Shown here in pieces: positions 9,416-18,224 of a stretch of DNA of 64,000 nt. This stretch comes from Maribacter sp. BPC-D8 (GTDB lineage: Bacteria; Bacteroidota; Bacteroidia; Flavobacteriales; Flavobacteriaceae): positions 992,001 through 1,056,000 of the forward strand of contig NZ_CP128187.1 of assembly GCF_035207705.1 (NCBI RefSeq), given 5' to 3'. Every line of letters begins with the position of its first letter. The first letter of the stretch is position 1. Below the pieces are notes generated by a model. It had not been told where the DNA came from. It saw nothing but the letters and a program-made list of their open reading frames with translations, and made no database searches. The translations under genes and the position numbers were made by a program.

Positions 9416-9979
9416 TTAGGCTATTATTTTTTCACATAAATTTTTAGACTCATGAATTGGCCAGTTTTCTTGGTGAAGATGACTTTCGCCAACAGCACTT
9501 TCATATAACAAGTAAATTTGTCTAGCTAAAGAATTGACTTGCTCAATTTTAATTTCGTTTAAATTATTGGATATTAATTTTGCAATAACCGCTATGAAAT
9601 CATTTTTTTGAGCTTGTATTTCAGTTCTTATTATTTCATTATCCTTTGGTATTTCTGATACTGTCTTTATGCACCAACATCCATTAAAATCTTTGTCTTG
9701 ATAAAACAATTCAAGAAAGTCGAAAATGGCTAAAATTTGAGATCTCCCTTGTGGTTTGGAACTTATGAAATTTTTAAAATCTTTCAGAAAGTTCATATTC
9801 TTATACTGTAGGTATGCTACGCAAATCTCTTCTTTAGACTTAAAATGATTGTAGAGGGTTGCCTTGGCGATGCCTGCTTCAGCAATAATTTGATTTATAC
9901 CGGTAGAATTATAACCATTCTTATAAAATAAAAATGACGCAGTTTCAATAATCTTATTTTTAACCTCTGCATGTTTCAT
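9416..9979 (-). CDS. TetR/AcrR-family transcriptional repressor
   Basis: 187 residues from the ATG at 9979. The N-terminal helix-turn-helix is canonical: TGINQIIAEAGI, then AKATLYNHFKSKEEI. The C-terminal ligand domain is divergent, as usual. A longer reading from a TTG at 10015 would put the operator inside the coding sequence, so the ATG is preferred. TACATTTG at 9991-9984 is a good -7 box with TTG 21 nt upstream inside the operator, which points to autorepression and a very short or absent leader. Confidence 0.9.
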   Translation of the reverse strand: MKHAEVKNKIIETASFLFYKNGYNSTGINQIIAEAGIAKATLYNHFKSKEEICVAYLQYKNMNFLKDFKNFISSKPQGRSQILAIFDFLELFYQDKDFNGCWCIKTVSEIPKDNEIIRTEIQAQKNDFIAVIAKLISNNLNEIKIEQVNSLARQIYLLYESAVGESHLHQENWPIHESKNLCEKIIA

Positions 9980-9983
9980 GATG

Positions 9984-10021
9984 CAAATGTAATCAAATAT
10001 TTTAAATACAGACAAGTCTGT
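9984..10021 (-). promoter_or_regulatory. tetR promoter with overlapping operator
   Basis: The 14-bp palindrome ACAGAC-AA-GTCTGT at 10008-10021 shares its core with the site at 9380-9397. The -33 TTG lies in its centre on the reverse strand. The -7 TACATTTG occupies 9991-9984, 21 nt away. Repressor binding would therefore block the promoter. Confidence 0.7.
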
Positions 10022-10155
10022 CTATTTTCTGTAAATAGGTTTTGATCATTATGAAAAGTAATGATGTTAACAAGTAGAAGTTGCTGCGAATAGTGCTGTA
10101 TGATATTCTTGTAAAATTATTTTATCCCTTTTATAAGAATAAAGCTGTAATATCT

Positions 10156-10932
10156 TTAAACAGCTTCTTTCTTCTCTGAGAGATATTTCCAATAACGCTT
10201 TGGTACATGTTGAAAATGTAGTTTGTTATTAATTCGAGATTTTATAGTTGTGCTTTTGAAATAATTATTCCAAAGGTCTTGATATTCATATTCAGCATTT
10301 GTGAAAGCAGCACTTTTCTCCATACTATTGGTATGAATATCAGATAAATCTAATGAAATGATTTCAACAGTATTCAAATCATAGAATAGTCCGTATTTAC
10401 GTTTTACATCATAAATAATCCATTGTTGGTCAGCATATCTATTTCTAAAATGCTTGGAGATTAACGGCAATACATCAAAATCTGGTTCTATGTTCGCAAA
10501 ATATACATCATCTTTTGTTAATTGAAATCGTACAAATGCTTCCATACGATGCTTTTCTCTACCGACCTTATGTGAAAGCTGATTTATTTTTAAAACTCCA
10601 TCATCACTAAAATCAGTGGCCCCATTATATTTACTTCCCATAAGCTTTTGAATATAGCGGTAGATTAGTGCTTCCATATTATTCTGTTCGCTCAAAAATG
10701 CAAAGTATATATTTTTAATAGCGCTGTTGCTCTTTTTACGTACACCGTTCCAAACCCGTTGTGCTTTTTCAATGTTGGTAAATATAGTTTCCGTTTCAGC
10801 AAAAAGTCCGCTTTGTAATTGCCCTTTTTTCTGAATATCGGCATGCGTAAGCTTTTGTTCAAAGCCTATAAATACAGCAGTTAAAAAACCATTAAAACTA
10901 CCGTCGTAAACTAAAGTTTTTGAAGCATTCAT
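10156..10932 (-). CDS. TIGR03915-type DNA metabolism protein (DUF4130), partner of the radical SAM enzyme
   Basis: 258 residues from the ATG at 10932; the longer TTG reading adds a non-conserved tail. It begins MNASKTLVYDGSFNGFLTAVF, close to the family start, and keeps DFSDDGVLKINQLSHKVGREKH, RFRLxxDD-like RFQLTKDD and FANIEPDFDVLPLISKHFRNR. Proteins of this type are found next to a SplB-like radical SAM enzyme and are sometimes fused to a uracil-DNA glycosylase-like domain; no such fusion is present here. A role in nucleic-acid repair or modification is inferred from the partnership. Confidence 0.85.
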   Translation of the reverse strand: MNASKTLVYDGSFNGFLTAVFIGFEQKLTHADIQKKGQLQSGLFAETETIFTNIEKAQRVWNGVRKKSNSAIKNIYFAFLSEQNNMEALIYRYIQKLMGSKYNGATDFSDDGVLKINQLSHKVGREKHRMEAFVRFQLTKDDVYFANIEPDFDVLPLISKHFRNRYADQQWIIYDVKRKYGLFYDLNTVEIISLDLSDIHTNSMEKSAAFTNAEYEYQDLWNNYFKSTTIKSRINNKLHFQHVPKRYWKYLSEKKEAV

Positions 10933-10942
10933 ATAAACAGTT

Positions 10943-11113
10943 TTAGAAGTTGAAGAAAAAGATTCGTGACACAATTTTTAGCCTTTTTTTAATCTTAGTT
11001 TTTAATAATACCATTTGGTATCCTATTGCTAATATTTGACTCTGACTACGGTCAATAACAGTATTTGAAATTGAAATATTAGTCGAATTCAAGGTGTTAT
11101 TAATATTTTCCAT
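10943..11113 (-). CDS. Possible 56-residue small protein inside the radical SAM operon
   Basis: An ATG ORF that exactly fills the gap between the radical SAM gene (stop 28 nt upstream) and the DUF4130 gene (ATG 10 nt downstream). It starts MENINNTLNSTNISIS and ends in a basic/aromatic tail (KIKKRLKIVSRIFFF). Its Asn/Ile-rich composition is also what AT-rich noncoding DNA would give. No family is recognised. Confidence 0.25.
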   Translation of the reverse strand: MENINNTLNSTNISISNTVIDRSQSQILAIGYQMVLLKTKIKKRLKIVSRIFFFNF

Positions 11114-11141
11114 AGTCATTAGGTTTAATTAAATTATTAGT

Positions 11142-12401
11142 TTAGTTAAATAAGGATAATTGATTGTTGTACTGATTTTTGAATTTGCTATTTTGAGATT
11201 GAAGAATCATTCCTTTTATAGTAGCTGCGTCTAAATCTCTTCGTTCCCAATCAGAGGAATTACAGATGATAAAATACTTTGCTCGATTGAGTGCAATACC
11301 CATTTTTTTTAGATGCTCCCAGCTTAATCGGCGGTATTTTCTTCCGCTTATAATTTTATGAACAGAGCCCATTCCTATACCCGGAATTCTTGCTAACATT
11401 CGTGGTTCTGCCTTATTAATATCTATAGGAAAATGATTTAGATTTCGAAGTGCCCACATCAATTTGGGATCTATATCCATATCTAAATTCGGATTATCGG
11501 CATCTAAAATTTCATTGACACTAAAGCCGTAAAAGCGAAGTAACCAATCTGTCTGATATAATCTATTTTCTCTGAGCATGGGTACTTCAGAACCCAAAGA
11601 AGGTAATCTGCTATCTGTGGAGATGGGTACGTAACCAGAATAGTAAACCCGTTTCATCTGATAGTTTTTGTAAAAGTGAGTTGCAGAATACATAATATCC
11701 TTATCGCTTTCGCCAGTAGCACCAACAATCATTTGGGTACTTTGCCCTGCAGGAGCATATTTTGCAGTGCTTTTAATTATTTTACGCTCCTCCTTATAGC
11801 GTATAATTTCATTCTTCACCTTCAACATCGGTTTAATAAAATCTTCATGTTTTTTATCCGGAGCTAAAAGTTTAAGGCCGGAGATAGTGGGGATTTCAAT
11901 ATTGACAGATAAACGATCAGCATATAAACCGGCCTCGTACATTAATTCATCACTTGCACCAGGTATAGATTTAAGGTGAATGTACCCGTTGAAGTTTTCT
12001 TCTTCACGAAGTTTTTTGGCAACGGCTATCAAACGTTCCATAGTATGATCGGCACTTTTAAAGATGCCAGAACTTAAGAACAGCCCTTCTATATAGTTTC
12101 TTCTATAAAAATTGATGGTCAAATCGACTACTTCTTGAATTTTAAAAGCAGCTCGTTTAATATCATTGCTTTTACGCGTAACACAATAGGCGCAATCAAA
12201 AATGCAATGATTAGTAAGTAAAACTTTTAATAGAGAAACGCAACGACCATCTTCTGTGTAGGTATGGCAAATACCATTACCGGTATCACCTAAGCCATTA
12301 TCCTTGTTTTTGCGGTTACTACCGCTACTTGAGCAAGACACATCGTATTTAGCTGCATCTGCCAGTATATTTAATTTTTCTTTTATTCTATTAAAATCCA
12401 T
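11142..12401 (-). CDS. Putative DNA modification/repair radical SAM protein (TIGR03916 type)
   Basis: 419 residues. The radical SAM cluster motif CxxxCxxC is Cys66-Cys70-Cys73 (NHCIFDCAYC). An extra Cys-rich N-terminus precedes it (CSSSG, GNGICHTYTEDGRCVSLLK). Near 335-360 a helix-hairpin-helix follows (ARIPGIGMGSVHKIISGR), suggesting DNA binding. The family is known by genome context with DUF4130/uracil-DNA glycosylase-like proteins; the reaction is not established. The gene diverges from the S24 regulator across a 139-bp operator-rich gap. Confidence 0.9.
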   Translation of the reverse strand: MDFNRIKEKLNILADAAKYDVSCSSSGSNRKNKDNGLGDTGNGICHTYTEDGRCVSLLKVLLTNHCIFDCAYCVTRKSNDIKRAAFKIQEVVDLTINFYRRNYIEGLFLSSGIFKSADHTMERLIAVAKKLREEENFNGYIHLKSIPGASDELMYEAGLYADRLSVNIEIPTISGLKLLAPDKKHEDFIKPMLKVKNEIIRYKEERKIIKSTAKYAPAGQSTQMIVGATGESDKDIMYSATHFYKNYQMKRVYYSGYVPISTDSRLPSLGSEVPMLRENRLYQTDWLLRFYGFSVNEILDADNPNLDMDIDPKLMWALRNLNHFPIDINKAEPRMLARIPGIGMGSVHKIISGRKYRRLSWEHLKKMGIALNRAKYFIICNSSDWERRDLDAATIKGMILQSQNSKFKNQYNNQLSLFN

Positions 12402-12419
12402 AGTAATTGGTAATTAATC

Positions 12420-12496
12420 CAAAATTATGGAAATATTCCTAATTATGGAAATAATCCAAATAATATTTTGGATATAATCCATAATCACTATATTTG
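12420..12496. promoter_or_regulatory. Divergent control region with three TGGA-N5-TCC operators
   Basis: Three spaced copies of a small palindrome lie between the radical SAM and S24 genes: TGGAAATATTCCT at 12428, TGGAAATAATCCA at 12446 and TGGATATAATCCA at 12469. A half-site, TTTGGATTA, is at 12493. The rightward promoter is TTG at 12468 with TATATTTG at 12489-12496 (18-nt spacer), overlapping the third site. On the reverse strand TAATTTTG at 12427-12420 is a -7 candidate for the radical SAM gene, abutting the first site. This fits repression of both units by the S24 protein. Confidence 0.75.
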
Positions 12497-12540
12497 GATT
12501 ATAAAGAGGTATAAAAATCTTTATTGAAGCGGAAAAGAAT

Positions 12541-13308
12541 ATGGAAAACGAACTAACATTAAAGCGATTTACCGATTTAAGAAGAGAACTGGGTTATACT
12601 CAAGCAGACTTTGCTGCACTAATTGGCGTTTCTAATACAACAGCAGATATAGAGCGTGGTAGAACCAAGCTTTCTGGTAAAGTTGTTTTAGAGTTGTTGA
12701 AACAATTTAAAATTAATCCGCTTTGGTTGTTTGGAGAAAGTGAAGAACAATATTTAGAGACTTCAAGAACTAGTGTTATACCTAAAGTGGTGACAGTTGA
12801 TTCTGCAAATCGTGAGAATATGGTTTTGGTAAATGCTAAAGCAGCTGCTGGTTATCCTCAGAATATATCAGATACTAGTTGGTATCAACAATTACCTGCA
12901 TTCGATCTACCTATTCCTGAATTTAGAAATGCAACCTATCGAGGGTTTCAAGTAGAAGGTGATAGTATGTTACCTAATTTACACCCTGGTGAATGGGTTT
13001 TGGCAAGGGCAATTGAACATATAGATTATGTGAGTGCAAATAAGATGTACGTAGTTGTGCTCCAAGATTCCATAATGGTCAAGAAGGTAGAAAAGCGACC
13101 GAACTCTAATAACATTACACTAATCTCTTTAAACGAAACTTATCCGCCTTACGATATTAAACCATTTCAGATTCAAGAAATTTGGGAGGTGAGTAGTAAA
13201 ATTACTTTTAATGTAGATGCTACTACCGATAATAGTCTTTTACGTCAGTTACAAGAATCAATGAAAGAGTTAAAAGATCAATTACAACATGTTAAGAAGG
13301 TTAATTAA
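12541..13308 (+). CDS. LexA-like XRE/S24 transcriptional regulator
   Basis: 255 residues. An N-terminal XRE helix-turn-helix (QADFAALIGVSNTTADIERG, 21-40) is joined to an S24 peptidase-like domain. The Ser/Lys dyad is EGDSM with Ser142 and MVKK with Lys181. Ala103-Gly104 in AKAAAGY is a plausible self-cleavage bond. The C-terminus is a short coiled coil (LLRQLQESMKELKDQL). As in LexA or CI, DNA damage could cause self-cleavage and derepression; that is inferred. It probably controls itself and the divergent radical SAM operon. Confidence 0.88.
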   Translation: MENELTLKRFTDLRRELGYTQADFAALIGVSNTTADIERGRTKLSGKVVLELLKQFKINPLWLFGESEEQYLETSRTSVIPKVVTVDSANRENMVLVNAKAAAGYPQNISDTSWYQQLPAFDLPIPEFRNATYRGFQVEGDSMLPNLHPGEWVLARAIEHIDYVSANKMYVVVLQDSIMVKKVEKRPNSNNITLISLNETYPPYDIKPFQIQEIWEVSSKITFNVDATTDNSLLRQLQESMKELKDQLQHVKKVN

Positions 13309-13318
13309 AAGTATAGCT

Positions 13319-13744
13319 TTAATATTTTTTAATATACATACCGCTCTCTTTTAATTTAAAACCTAAGCTTTTATAAAGTGAAATTGCTGCAGTTCTGTGG
13401 TGACCGCTGAATAATAGCACATCGTCAAGTTTTGATTTTTCTGCTTGTTCTAAAAGCTTTTCCATTAGCTTTCTGCCAATACCTTGGCCTCTATATTCAG
13501 AAGAAACAACCACATCTTCAATCATTCCTTTGTGTCCAGATACTACCTTGTATTTTGCCATCATAGCAATACCAACTAATTTATCATCATCTAAACAAAT
13601 TACAACATCTGTGGTATTGTAATCAGAAAGAGCGGTTGCCAAATCTAATTGCGTTAACTCAGCATTCAATTGTTTATAGAGTTCAGTAAGTTGAGATTGT
13701 AGGTCTGCTGTAACTTCGTTGAAAGTGATTAATTTAATATCCAT
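13319..13744 (-). CDS. GNAT-family N-acetyltransferase
   Basis: 141 residues covering one GNAT fold. Motif A is clear: VEDVVVSSEYRGQGIG, then RKLMEKLLEQA, with the RGQGIG pyrophosphate-binding loop. LYKSLGFK near the end is motif B. The acceptor is unknown; resemblance to glucosamine-phosphate or small-molecule acetyltransferases is only general. It converges on the S24 gene with 10 nt between stops. Confidence 0.88.
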   Translation of the reverse strand: MDIKLITFNEVTADLQSQLTELYKQLNAELTQLDLATALSDYNTTDVVICLDDDKLVGIAMMAKYKVVSGHKGMIEDVVVSSEYRGQGIGRKLMEKLLEQAEKSKLDDVLLFSGHHRTAAISLYKSLGFKLKESGMYIKKY

Positions 13745-13854
13745 AGCCTAAGTTGCTTTAAGAACCTAAAATTACTTCATTTTAGGTGAATAGGTTAATC
13801 TGTCGATACTTTCTAAAATGATTATATTTAAAAAAATGTAAACCCGACCATTTT

Positions 13855-14925
13855 ATGAGAATTCTTCTATTAGTAATTGTGTTTGTAATTTCAATCTCGG
13901 CAAGCGGTCAAGTTGATGATGAAAAATTACGTATTGGCTATACTGCTGCAGCACCTTTTATAGTTGAAAACGGAGAGGATGTGGAGGGGCTTAATGTCTG
14001 GTTATGGAAAAGAGTGGCTAGTGATTTGAATATTGAATATGAGATGATACCAATGGAGTTTTCATCTATGTTAGATTCTCTTCGCACTGGTGGAATTGAT
14101 TTAAGTATTAATCCGCTAACCATTACCAGTCAGCGTAGTAAAGAGATGGAGTTTACACATTCTTTTTATGCTTCTAATGCTACAATAGCTATTGCCCAAG
14201 TTTCTTCTTTTGATAGATTGAAGTCATATTTAAGTGGTTTTTTAAATGTCGGATTTCTAAGTGGTTTATTGATATTGCTATTTATTATCTTTCTATTTGG
14301 GGTTCTCGGGTGGTTGTTTGAACGTAAGAAAAATCCGGAGGCATTTAGACCGGGAAGAAGTGGATTATGGGATGGCATGTGGTGGTCTGCTGTAACTTTG
14401 ACTACTGTGGGTTATGGCGATAAGGCACCGGTCACCAAATTTGGCAAGATAACCGCCTTGGTTCTAATGTTTGGCGGACTCCTATTTATTTCTGGATTAA
14501 CAGCTAGTATAGCATCGAGTTTAACCGTAAATCAACTAACCAATAATCCTGATGGGTTTAATGAATTTAAAGGTAGGGCAGTGGGTACTATAACTAATTC
14601 AGGTACTGAAAACTTCTTGTCAGAACACTTTTTTAAAGATATACACACCTATTCAAATGTACCAACTGGTTTAAAAAATTTAGATCAAGGTAATATAAAG
14701 GCTTTCATATATGATGAGCCTATTTTAAAATATGCCATTCAAAGAGATTCTACATTACATAAATTAGAGTTGCTACCTGTAAAATTCGATATACAGTTCT
14801 ATGCCTTCGGACTCCCGAAAACACATGTAGAATTAGAGCAACGCATTACTCAGCGAATTCTTGAAATAATAGAAACCGAAGAATGGGATATTGTTTTAAA
14901 TGAATATGGTCTGGCAGAATTTTAG
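13855..14925 (+). CDS. GluR0-like ligand-gated potassium channel
   Basis: 356 residues: signal peptide (1-18), first lobe of a type-3 solute-binding domain (~25-115, KLRIGYTAAAPFIVENG), membrane helix ~130-153, pore helix and K+ filter TTVGYGD (Thr184-Asp189), second helix ~197-222, then the second binding lobe (~235-350). An amino-acid-binding domain split by a two-helix pore is the architecture of prokaryotic ionotropic glutamate receptors such as Synechocystis GluR0. The ligand is not known. The gene overlaps the convergent downstream gene by 4 nt. Confidence 0.9.
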   Translation: MRILLLVIVFVISISASGQVDDEKLRIGYTAAAPFIVENGEDVEGLNVWLWKRVASDLNIEYEMIPMEFSSMLDSLRTGGIDLSINPLTITSQRSKEMEFTHSFYASNATIAIAQVSSFDRLKSYLSGFLNVGFLSGLLILLFIIFLFGVLGWLFERKKNPEAFRPGRSGLWDGMWWSAVTLTTVGYGDKAPVTKFGKITALVLMFGGLLFISGLTASIASSLTVNQLTNNPDGFNEFKGRAVGTITNSGTENFLSEHFFKDIHTYSNVPTGLKNLDQGNIKAFIYDEPILKYAIQRDSTLHKLELLPVKFDIQFYAFGLPKTHVELEQRITQRILEIIETEEWDIVLNEYGLAEF

Positions 14926-15518
14926 CCTTTACGTCGTTCTAACAATACCATCATCATTAAGCTTAATATGATAATGTCATCATCATTACCATTCAGTTTT
15001 TTTACTTCACTAACCTTAAAGCGACGACCAACTAATGATTTTTCTTTTGACAATCGAACTACGGTCTCATTGTTACCGTTAATTACCAAATAAGCTGGGT
15101 TTAAAAATAATCCTGTAAATAGGTTAATAACAGGTATTTGACCCACTAAACCATCCATCACCTTTACCCAAGCATTTTCTTCTCTAATTGTATACTTTAG
15201 TTGCTTGTTCTCGTCAAAAACTTCGTAATGTGCTTTCCATAAAGAAGCCCATCCCTTGCGACCTATTTTACCAAATTCTTTACCAGACGGGTCAGAAAAA
15301 GAATAACATGCCGAGAAGTCTATCCATCTATCTGCCTTTATATTGTAAAGTAAATTAGTTTTACTATCATTTTGATAAACGCCAACAGCCTCTTTAAATT
15401 TAAATAGTTTCTGTTTTACATAGGCAACCATATTACCATTGGCATCAACTGCAGAAAAATCGTTGGATAGTGTACCAATATGGAATTTGAAATCTAAAGG
15501 AAATTTATAATCTTGCAT
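14922..15518 (-). CDS. LURP-one/scramblase-like hypothetical protein
   Basis: 198 residues, rich in beta strands, without a signal peptide. It begins with a short strand set including NDFSAVDANGNMVAYVKQKLF, KFKEAVGVYQ, later FGKIGRKGWASLWKAHYEVFD. This resembles the Tubby/LURP-one-related/phospholipid-scramblase superfamily in pattern, though the match is weak. The C-terminus has a short hydrophobic Met-rich helix (IILSLMMMVLLERRKG). The function is unknown. Confidence 0.6.
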   Translation of the reverse strand: MQDYKFPLDFKFHIGTLSNDFSAVDANGNMVAYVKQKLFKFKEAVGVYQNDSKTNLLYNIKADRWIDFSACYSFSDPSGKEFGKIGRKGWASLWKAHYEVFDENKQLKYTIREENAWVKVMDGLVGQIPVINLFTGLFLNPAYLVINGNNETVVRLSKEKSLVGRRFKVSEVKKLNGNDDDIIILSLMMMVLLERRKG

Positions 15519-15569
15519 AAAATGGTTTTCTTAGGTGTAGTAGTTTAACTTTAATTAAATAATTATATT

Positions 15570-16271
15570 TTAATAAGTACCCTTAACTTCTCCCATTGAT
15601 ATAGAAAACGGACCAAGTTTATGTTGGGTAGGTAAGAAAACGCCGCTTTCTGTTTCAATCCAATCTTGCCATGTCGCTTCAACACCACCAATTGGGATGA
15701 TCTTTGTCCAAAGTTTAAAACTCTTAGGTTTTCCACTAGGTTCTATAATCCATAGATATGAATCACCAGGTGTATCGCCACCTTGTGTGTAAGTAACTAG
15801 CAGCGCTTCAGATCCATCTTCCAAATGGACTAAATAGCGTTCGGTACCACGATCAAAAGCTTTAAATGGCGCTACTAACCAAAAAGAATCATTGTTAAAA
15901 TAGCTTTGGGCTTTTTCAATTAACTCTTGTGACTTCTCATAAGACGCAGGTACGTTATTGATTGTAGCAATACTTGAATGCGGAGTAATCAAATCTAAGT
16001 TTACAATAACGTCATCATAACCTACTGTAACTATTTGCTTTTCGCGATCCCATTTATAGGTATGGTCATCTCGAAAAGACCATTCTAAAACTTTAGTATT
16101 ATTGAAGTTTTTATAATTAAGGGCATCAAACATTCTGTATGCCAAAGCATCAGCTTCAGGTCCAGATTCGCCTGTAGGTACGGGTTCATTATATATGTAA
16201 TATAAGACACCATAGCCTATTATAGCAAGTAATATTAAGATACCAATTAACTTAAATAATTTCTTTAGCAT
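15570..16271 (-). CDS. Membrane-anchored hypothetical protein, LolA-like in pattern
   Basis: 233 residues with one N-terminal membrane anchor (LIGILILLAIIGYGVLYYIY) and an exported remainder. The body is beta-rich with Trp-containing strands (VLEWSFRDDHTYKWDREK, DSYLWIIEPSGKPKSFKLW, VEATWQDWIETESG), which recalls LolA/outer-membrane lipoprotein-sorting folds. No catalytic motif is seen. It lies 51 nt after the start of the LURP-like gene region and upstream of it on the same strand, so they may be co-transcribed. Confidence 0.55.
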   Translation of the reverse strand: MLKKLFKLIGILILLAIIGYGVLYYIYNEPVPTGESGPEADALAYRMFDALNYKNFNNTKVLEWSFRDDHTYKWDREKQIVTVGYDDVIVNLDLITPHSSIATINNVPASYEKSQELIEKAQSYFNNDSFWLVAPFKAFDRGTERYLVHLEDGSEALLVTYTQGGDTPGDSYLWIIEPSGKPKSFKLWTKIIPIGGVEATWQDWIETESGVFLPTQHKLGPFSISMGEVKGTY

Positions 16272-16345
16272 AATGTATTCAAATAATTCATTAATAATAT
16301 ATTGTAACTAATTTTAATTCTATTAAAAATTAGATTTAGATAAGG

Positions 16346-18037
16346 CTAGAACCCTATTGCAGCATCGTCTCCACGTTTATCGGCACCACCTTCAAGCTTG
16401 CCATTTGCTAAAACGCGAATAGCATCAACTTTTCCAATAATAGGGGTTCTTTCTTCGTTGATTATATATCCTTTGGTCTTTAGTTCTTCTTTCAGTTCAA
16501 TAGGGAATCCGTCTGGTTCAAAGATAACCATGTCTGGTAACCATTGATGATGGAATCGAGGAGCGTTAACAGCATCTTGCATACTCATTTTAAACTCATA
16601 TCCATTTAAAATGGTTTGAGCTACAGCAGTAATAATTGTAGATCCACCCGGTGTGCCAACAACCATCCATAATTTACCATCGCGTTCAACGATAGTTGGG
16701 GTCATGCTACTGAGCATTCTTTTTTCAGCTGCTATACTGTTAGCTTCTGCGCCAACTAGACCGAACATATTGGGTACACCGGCTTTAGCGCTGAAATCAT
16801 CCATTTCGTTGTTTAAAAAGAAGCCAAGCTCATCTGAATACAACTTAGAGCCATACGCACCGTTTAGTGTAGTTGTTACCGAAACAGCATTACCTTCTTG
16901 ATCAACAATAGAGTAGTGGGTAGTTTCCATACTTTCAACAATTTCAATATTGCCATGTTCTACTTCAGAAGATTTAGTCGCTTTGTCAAAAGAGAAGTTT
17001 GCCATTCTTTCGGCAAGGTATTCATCACTTAATAATTTGTCATAAGGTATTTCAACAAAATCAGGATCACCTAAAAAGTAGTTTCTGTCTGCATAGGCTC
17101 TTCTAGATGCTTCGGTAAATAATTGCACCATTTTAGGTGAATTATGACCAAGTTTTGCAATATCGTATTTTTCCATCATCTTGAATATTTGATTGATGGT
17201 TACGCCACCACTACTTGGCGGACTCATAGAAATTATATGCAGGTCTTTGTAGTTAAAAGTGATAGGATCTCTCCATATTGCTTGGTATTTTTCTAAATCT
17301 TCTTCTGTAACATACCCACCTTTTTCTTGAATAAATGCAGCAAGTTTTTTTGCTACTTCCCCTTTATAGAATCCGTCTCTACCATTTTTTGCAATACTTC
17401 TAAAGGTATTTGCCAAAGCAGGGTATTTAATAGTATCGTTCATTTTGTACACGGTCGCAAACTTGGTACTGTCGCTATTTACTTCAATAAACTTATCGCG
17501 TTGACTTGCTAGTCTTTTTTCTTGATTGGCGGTTACCACTACGCCACGCTCTGCCAAAGCAATCACAGGAGCCATAATTTCTTCAAGTGGTAGAGATCCG
17601 AATTTTTTGTGAACCTCAATAATACCAGCAACAGTACCTGGAACACCAACTGCGGTAGCCCCTAATGTACTTTTACCAGGTATTACATTACCCAATGAAT
17701 CTAGGTACATGTTTTTATGCGCAGATAACGGTGCTTTCTCGCGATAATCTAAAGATCCCGATTCACCATTTGCTTTTCTGTATACCATGAATCCGCCACC
17801 ACCTAAATTACCTGCAAAGGGATAAGCGACAACTAATGCCATTTCAGTAGCCACCATTGCATCAAAAACATTACCGCCTTTTTGCATAATATCACTACCT
17901 ATTTTAGAAGCTTCTTCACGTGCTGAAACTACCATTGCTTTTTCTGTAACCGTACCCGTTGGTACTGCAGGATTCTCTTTGCAACTGCCAAAAGATATCA
18001 AGGCAACCAGCAAAAGTGTTATTTTAATTTGATTCAT
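16346..18037 (-). CDS. ggt: Gamma-glutamyltransferase (lipoprotein)
   Basis: Cleaves gamma-glutamyl bonds, for example of glutathione, in the periplasm. 563 residues; lipobox SFGSC at Cys19. The proenzyme self-cleaves before a Thr, here Thr372 in METTHYS. Other signatures: GNLGGGGFMVYR (78-87), Arg in LDYREKAP, SPPSSGGV (272-279), TPGGSTIIT. It appears complete and monocistronic, with a 187-bp AT-rich leader. Confidence 0.95.
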   Translation of the reverse strand: MNQIKITLLLVALISFGSCKENPAVPTGTVTEKAMVVSAREEASKIGSDIMQKGGNVFDAMVATEMALVVAYPFAGNLGGGGFMVYRKANGESGSLDYREKAPLSAHKNMYLDSLGNVIPGKSTLGATAVGVPGTVAGIIEVHKKFGSLPLEEIMAPVIALAERGVVVTANQEKRLASQRDKFIEVNSDSTKFATVYKMNDTIKYPALANTFRSIAKNGRDGFYKGEVAKKLAAFIQEKGGYVTEEDLEKYQAIWRDPITFNYKDLHIISMSPPSSGGVTINQIFKMMEKYDIAKLGHNSPKMVQLFTEASRRAYADRNYFLGDPDFVEIPYDKLLSDEYLAERMANFSFDKATKSSEVEHGNIEIVESMETTHYSIVDQEGNAVSVTTTLNGAYGSKLYSDELGFFLNNEMDDFSAKAGVPNMFGLVGAEANSIAAEKRMLSSMTPTIVERDGKLWMVVGTPGGSTIITAVAQTILNGYEFKMSMQDAVNAPRFHHQWLPDMVIFEPDGFPIELKEELKTKGYIINEERTPIIGKVDAIRVLANGKLEGGADKRGDDAAIGF

Positions 18038-18224
18038 ACGTTATTAAATTATAGGTTTAGGTAGATTATTTTAAAATAATGATGTTAAAGTGTTTATATT
18101 GTAATTAATAGGATGATTATTAAGGTTTTTAATGATGTAATTAATTGATAATACAGATTATTAAATTTCTTTTTGGGCATTTCAAAGTCCAATAGATTTT
18201 TTAAAAGTAAAATCTATTTTGTCA

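Noticed and set aside
9980..10015. Longer N-terminus of the TetR protein from a TTG
   Set aside because: It would place the promoter and operator inside the coding sequence and adds residues not typical of the family.
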